This document shows, piece after piece, positions 5,081-7,910 of a DNA stretch of 7,910 nt. Each line of letters starts with the position of its first letter. Within the stretch, counting starts at the first letter, position 1. The DNA is taken from assembly GCA_006954465.1 (NCBI GenBank), contig LVVU01000049.1:1-7910 (forward strand), written 5' to 3'. The notes under the pieces are model-generated. The model was not told the origin of the DNA and ran no database searches. It was given only the letters and a program-made list of their open reading frames with translations. The DNA is from Candidatus Methanoprimaticola hominis. GTDB lineage: Archaea; Thermoplasmatota; Thermoplasmata; Methanomassiliicoccales; Methanomethylophilaceae. Made by a program: the position numbers and the translations under genes.

Positions 5081-6634
5081 ATGTTCGACGGACAGCGCGT
5101 CAAGCCCGGTTCCAGATATCTCAGGGACGAGTCCAAGATGACCGGCAACGCCGAGTACGTCGTCACTCCGAACAACGAATCGGAATTGAGGGAGGCCCTG
5201 AGGATCAACCACTCCAAAGGCAACAGGATGACCGTCAGCGCCATGAGGACGGGCGTCTGCGGAGGGTGCGTCCCTCCGGGAGGCTACATCCTCTCACTGG
5301 AGAGGATGACTGGAGTCATAGGGATCGGGAGGGACGACAGAGGGTACTTCGCCCGCGTCCTTCCGTGCACGACCGTCAGGGAGCTGAACGCGATCCTCAT
5401 GGAGAGGGACTTCTCGAAGCTCGCGGACGTCACGCCCGGGGCGGTCCAATCCCTGAAGGACGAGCCGGAGCCGTGGTTCTATCCCGTGGACCCGACGGAG
5501 CTGGACGGTTCCATCGGCGGGAACATCGCCTGCAACTCGTCCGGACCATCCACATTCAAATACGGCCCGACCCGCGATTGGGTCAGGCGCATAGCCGTCG
5601 CACTGGCGGACGGACAGGACATGGACATCACCCGCGGGGACATCGTCGCCGAAGGAAGACGCCTCACGTTCCCTGCAGGCAGGGAGCTCTATTCGATCGA
5701 GGTCCCCGGCTACGACTTCGATACTGGCATAAAGAACGCGACCGGCCCCAGGATAGGCGAGGACATGGACCTTGTCGACCTGTTCATCGGATCCGAGGGG
5801 ATATTCGGCGTGATCACCGAAGCCGATGTGTATCTCGCTCCTTGGCACCCCCTGCTGTCGGCGATCCTGTTCCTCCCTGGGGACAAGAAGGCGCTGGATG
5901 CGGCCAAGGATATCAAGGCCGACAAGTCGCTCGACATCGAATTCCTCGAGTACATGGACCACGGCTCCATCGATCTCATCAGGAGGATACGCAGGGACGA
6001 CCCCGCTCTCCTGCGCATACCCGAGATACCGGAAACCGCCGTCTCCGCTCTGTTCCTCGACCTCCCCATCGACGACAGCATCGATGAGAGGATCGGAAGG
6101 TTGAACGGGATCCTCGAGAGGCACGGAGGCTCCGCGGACTCGACGTGGTGCGGAACCGAGAGGAGGGACCGCGAGAGCATGAGGGAGATGCGCCATGCCA
6201 TCCCCAGGTCCATATTCGAGTACGTCGCATCGCTGAAGGGCGAGATGCCATCGATACACAAGATGGGCACCGACATGTCCGTCCCGGACGAGCATGCCGA
6301 CGAGATGATGGACTTCTACAAGGAGCGCCTCGATGCCGCCGGCCTCGAATACGTTATCTTCGGCCACATAGGGAACAACCACCCCCATGTGGAGATCATC
6401 CTGAAGTCCATGGAGGACTTCGACAAGGCCAAGGCGGTCTACGACGAGTTCGCCCGCAAGGCCGTGGAGCTCGGAGGATCGCCCAGCGCGGAGCACGGCA
6501 TCGGCAAGATCAAGACCGGCTACATGGAGCTCATGTACGGGAAGGAGGGCATGGAGCAGCTCAGGAAGGTAAAGGACGCTCTGGACCCCAAGCACATGCT
6601 GTGCCCGGGCAACATACTGGAGGAGCGCCCATGA
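5081..6634 (+). CDS. FAD-linked dehydrogenase, GlcD/D-lactate dehydrogenase type
   Basis: This 517-residue flavoprotein belongs to the VAO/PCMH family that oxidises 2-hydroxyacids such as D-lactate, glycolate or D-2-hydroxyglutarate. The FAD-binding part includes a glycine loop MRTGVCGGCVPPGG (55-68), SIGGNIACNSSGPSTFKYG (144-162) and GSEGIFGVITEA (237-248). The C-terminal FAD-oxidase domain has MGTDMSVP (395-402), FGHIGNNHPHVE (427-438, with His429 and His436 at metal-ligand spacing), SAEHGIGKIKTGYM (469-482, Glu471 the expected third ligand) and LDPKHMLCPGNI (501-512). It lacks the cysteine-rich [4Fe-4S]/CCG extension of GlpC-like fusions, so electrons must leave to a partner, and etfB-etfA follow directly. 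It overlaps etfB by 4 nt. Substrate cannot be named; a D-lactate-type acid is the default guess. No signal peptide or membrane segment is seen. Confidence 0.92.
   Translation: MFDGQRVKPGSRYLRDESKMTGNAEYVVTPNNESELREALRINHSKGNRMTVSAMRTGVCGGCVPPGGYILSLERMTGVIGIGRDDRGYFARVLPCTTVRELNAILMERDFSKLADVTPGAVQSLKDEPEPWFYPVDPTELDGSIGGNIACNSSGPSTFKYGPTRDWVRRIAVALADGQDMDITRGDIVAEGRRLTFPAGRELYSIEVPGYDFDTGIKNATGPRIGEDMDLVDLFIGSEGIFGVITEADVYLAPWHPLLSAILFLPGDKKALDAAKDIKADKSLDIEFLEYMDHGSIDLIRRIRRDDPALLRIPEIPETAVSALFLDLPIDDSIDERIGRLNGILERHGGSADSTWCGTERRDRESMREMRHAIPRSIFEYVASLKGEMPSIHKMGTDMSVPDEHADEMMDFYKERLDAAGLEYVIFGHIGNNHPHVEIILKSMEDFDKAKAVYDEFARKAVELGGSPSAEHGIGKIKTGYMELMYGKEGMEQLRKVKDALDPKHMLCPGNILEERP
6619..6623 (+). 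promoter_or_regulatory. Shine-Dalgarno for etfB
   Basis: GGAGG lies 7 nt before the ATG at 6631, inside the end of the dehydrogenase gene. It confirms the overlapping ATGA start over the far-upstream in-frame codons. Confidence 0.7.
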
Positions 6635-7407
6635 GGTACGTGGTCGCCATCAAACAGGTCCCCGATACGATGGAGGTCCGCACAGGAGAGGACGGATCGC
6701 TCGTCAGAGCCGGGGTCCCGGCCATCATGGACCCGTACAGCCAGAGCGCCCTGATGCAGACCCTGTCGCTGAAGGAGGACGGCGATACCGTCGCTGTGGT
6801 CACCATGGGTCCTCCGCAGGCCGAGCAGATGCTCAGACGCTGCATAGGACTCGGAGCGGACAGCGCATATCTGCTGACCGACAGGGACTTCGCAGGAGCG
6901 GACACCTGGGCGACAGCGAGGGTCCTGGCGGCATTCATCGGGAGATACGAGCCCGATGCAGACCTCTACATCTTCGGAAGGCAGGCCATCGACGGCGATA
7001 CCGGACAGGTGCCTGCGGAGGTAGCTCAGTTCATAGATTCACAGCAGTTCTACTACACATCCTCCCTGAGGATCGTCAAGGACGGATTCGAGGCCGTGCA
7101 GGATTATGGTTCGTTCATCAGGACGAGCAGGGTTCCCCGCGGATCGGTCGTATCGTTCGGCGACGCCGATGCCGGCGGATGCCTTCAGAGCCTGTCCGGA
7201 TACATCCGTGGTTCCAGGGCCGATATCGCCACCATCGGGAGGGTCGACCTCGGACTCGGGCTCTACTCGGTGGGGCTGAAGGGCTCCAAGACCGCCATCG
7301 TCTCCTCCAGCACCGTCAAGGACGGGAGGAAGGGGATGAAGGTGGAGATCACCAACCCGTCCACAGCGGCGGATTTCATAATCAAGGAAGCGAAGGCGGT
7401 AAGATGA
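6631..7407 (+). CDS. etfB: Electron transfer flavoprotein beta subunit
   Basis: This 258-residue protein has the usual EtfB length. It pairs with EtfA to form a soluble flavoprotein that accepts electrons from a dehydrogenase. The N terminus MRYVVAIKQVPDT is canonical. Further motifs are VTMGPPQAE (57-65), GLGADSAYLLTDRDFAGADT (73-92), the nucleotide-binding FGRQAIDGDTGQVPAE (115-130) and GLGLYSVGLKGSKT (208-221). The GPPQAE, FAGADT and GRQAIDGDT forms resemble EtfB proteins of bifurcating systems, where this subunit binds a second FAD rather than AMP; that reading is inference. The segment 135-195 is less conserved, with Gln/Tyr-rich QQFYYTSS where homologues often have a variable dehydrogenase-contact region. 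The start overlaps the dehydrogenase stop and the end overlaps etfA by 4 nt each, implying equal, coupled expression of all three. Confidence 0.94.
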   Translation: MRYVVAIKQVPDTMEVRTGEDGSLVRAGVPAIMDPYSQSALMQTLSLKEDGDTVAVVTMGPPQAEQMLRRCIGLGADSAYLLTDRDFAGADTWATARVLAAFIGRYEPDADLYIFGRQAIDGDTGQVPAEVAQFIDSQQFYYTSSLRIVKDGFEAVQDYGSFIRTSRVPRGSVVSFGDADAGGCLQSLSGYIRGSRADIATIGRVDLGLGLYSVGLKGSKTAIVSSSTVKDGRKGMKVEITNPSTAADFIIKEAKAVR

Positions 7408-7910
7408 GCGGATGCGAAGGAGGATCCTGTTCCACATGCAGCTCCGGCAGCTGTTCCGGGGACGACCCCGAAAGACTGCCTCCGGGGATGCTGAAGCGCT
7501 ACGACATCAACCAGTCCACCGCCGACGGGACGCTCGTGTTCATAGAGACCGTCGGCTCGGGTACGGAGAGGACGATCGCACCGGTGAGCGCCGAGATACT
7601 CGCTGCCGCGGGATCGATGACCGAAGGGAGGGTGTTCGCCGTAGTGTTCGGAGGACTGGAGATCAAGCCCCTCTACTCGGAGATCTTCGGATACGGCGTG
7701 GATTCCCTGTACCATGTCAGGGATAGGGATCTGGAGACCTACATGCCCGAGGCCTACGCCGCATGCATAGCGGAGGTCGTTGCACGCACCGAGCCCGCCA
7801 CCATCCTTTTCGGAGCTACTCCGATCGGACGCGAGGTCGCTCCCAGACTCGCGGCCATCGTCGGATCGGGACTCACTGCCGACTGCACCGGATTGAGGAT
7901 GGAGGGGAGG
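7404..7910 (+). CDS. etfA: Electron transfer flavoprotein alpha subunit with N-terminal cysteine cluster (cut by right edge)
   Basis: 169 codons are visible, open to the window edge. From residue 43 the protein is a standard EtfA N domain: TLVFIE (43-48), VSAEIL (61-66), YGVDSLYHV (97-105), ILFGATPIGREVAPRLA (134-150) and GSGLTADCTGL (154-164). The C-terminal domain that binds the electron-shuttling FAD lies outside. Ahead of it is an extra stretch with four cysteines (C4, C9, C12, C17; C-x4-C-x2-C-x4-C) in a Gly/Ser-rich context, suited to an iron-sulfur cluster or zinc. Some bifurcating EtfA proteins carry a ferredoxin domain at this end; here it is only a short motif. The ATG at 7404 overlaps the etfB stop as ATGA. 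A later ATG at 7488 would remove the cysteines but has no coupling signal, so it is less likely. Confidence 0.94.
   Translation, partial: MSGCEGGSCSTCSSGSCSGDDPERLPPGMLKRYDINQSTADGTLVFIETVGSGTERTIAPVSAEILAAAGSMTEGRVFAVVFGGLEIKPLYSEIFGYGVDSLYHVRDRDLETYMPEAYAACIAEVVARTEPATILFGATPIGREVAPRLAAIVGSGLTADCTGLRMEGR

Noticed and set aside
5294..6595. 433-codon open frame on the minus strand
   Set aside because: Antisense to the FAD-linked dehydrogenase; same compositional artefact, no recognisable motifs.
1..7910. CRISPR array, insertion sequence, prophage or toxin-antitoxin genes
   Set aside because: No spaced direct repeats, transposase, integrase or terminal inverted repeats were seen; the window is compact core-genome sequence.

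Overview
The window looks like a GC-rich archaeal chromosome, most likely from the Thermoplasmatota (Methanomassiliicoccales or relatives). The grounds are an archaeal SRP54, a TrmY-type tRNA methyltransferase (known mainly from archaea), an archaeal-type phosphopantetheine adenylyltransferase fused to a DUF84 NTPase domain, archaeal TATA boxes (TTTATATC, TTATATTT), heavy AGG arginine use, and TGA as the stop codon of all seven genes whose end is visible. The lineage call is an inference; domain Archaea is much firmer.

Left part (1-1715): two divergent genes. On the minus strand is the 5' part of adenylosuccinate lyase (purB), running off the left edge. On the plus strand is a 332-residue coiled-coil protein of the archaeal COG1340 type, ending in a clear stem-loop/T-tract terminator. 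The 177 bp between them carries TATA-like boxes for both directions.

Middle (1716-1976): a 261-bp AT-rich gap without a convincing ORF. It is unusually rich in structure: the terminator, a second promoter-like TATTTATA box, a perfect ACAAATTTGT palindrome, a 12-bp bulged inverted repeat starting at the predicted 5' end of that promoter's transcript, and three copies of TGGCCA, the last abutting the srp54 TATA box.

Right part (1977-7910): seven plus-strand genes packed with gaps of at most 4 nt or ATGA overlaps, so probably one transcript: srp54, trmY, a small zinc-ribbon/tail-anchor protein (DUF2116-like), the coaD-DUF84 fusion, a GlcD-type FAD-linked dehydrogenase, etfB and etfA (cut by the right edge). 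The first four serve core functions: protein targeting, tRNA modification, CoA synthesis and nucleotide-pool cleaning. The last three form a redox module: a flavin 2-hydroxyacid dehydrogenase beside an electron-transfer flavoprotein resembles the bacterial Etf-coupled lactate dehydrogenases. The EtfA has an N-terminal cysteine cluster (C-x4-C-x2-C-x4-C) where some bifurcating Etf proteins have ferredoxin domains. That is the most interesting feature of the window.
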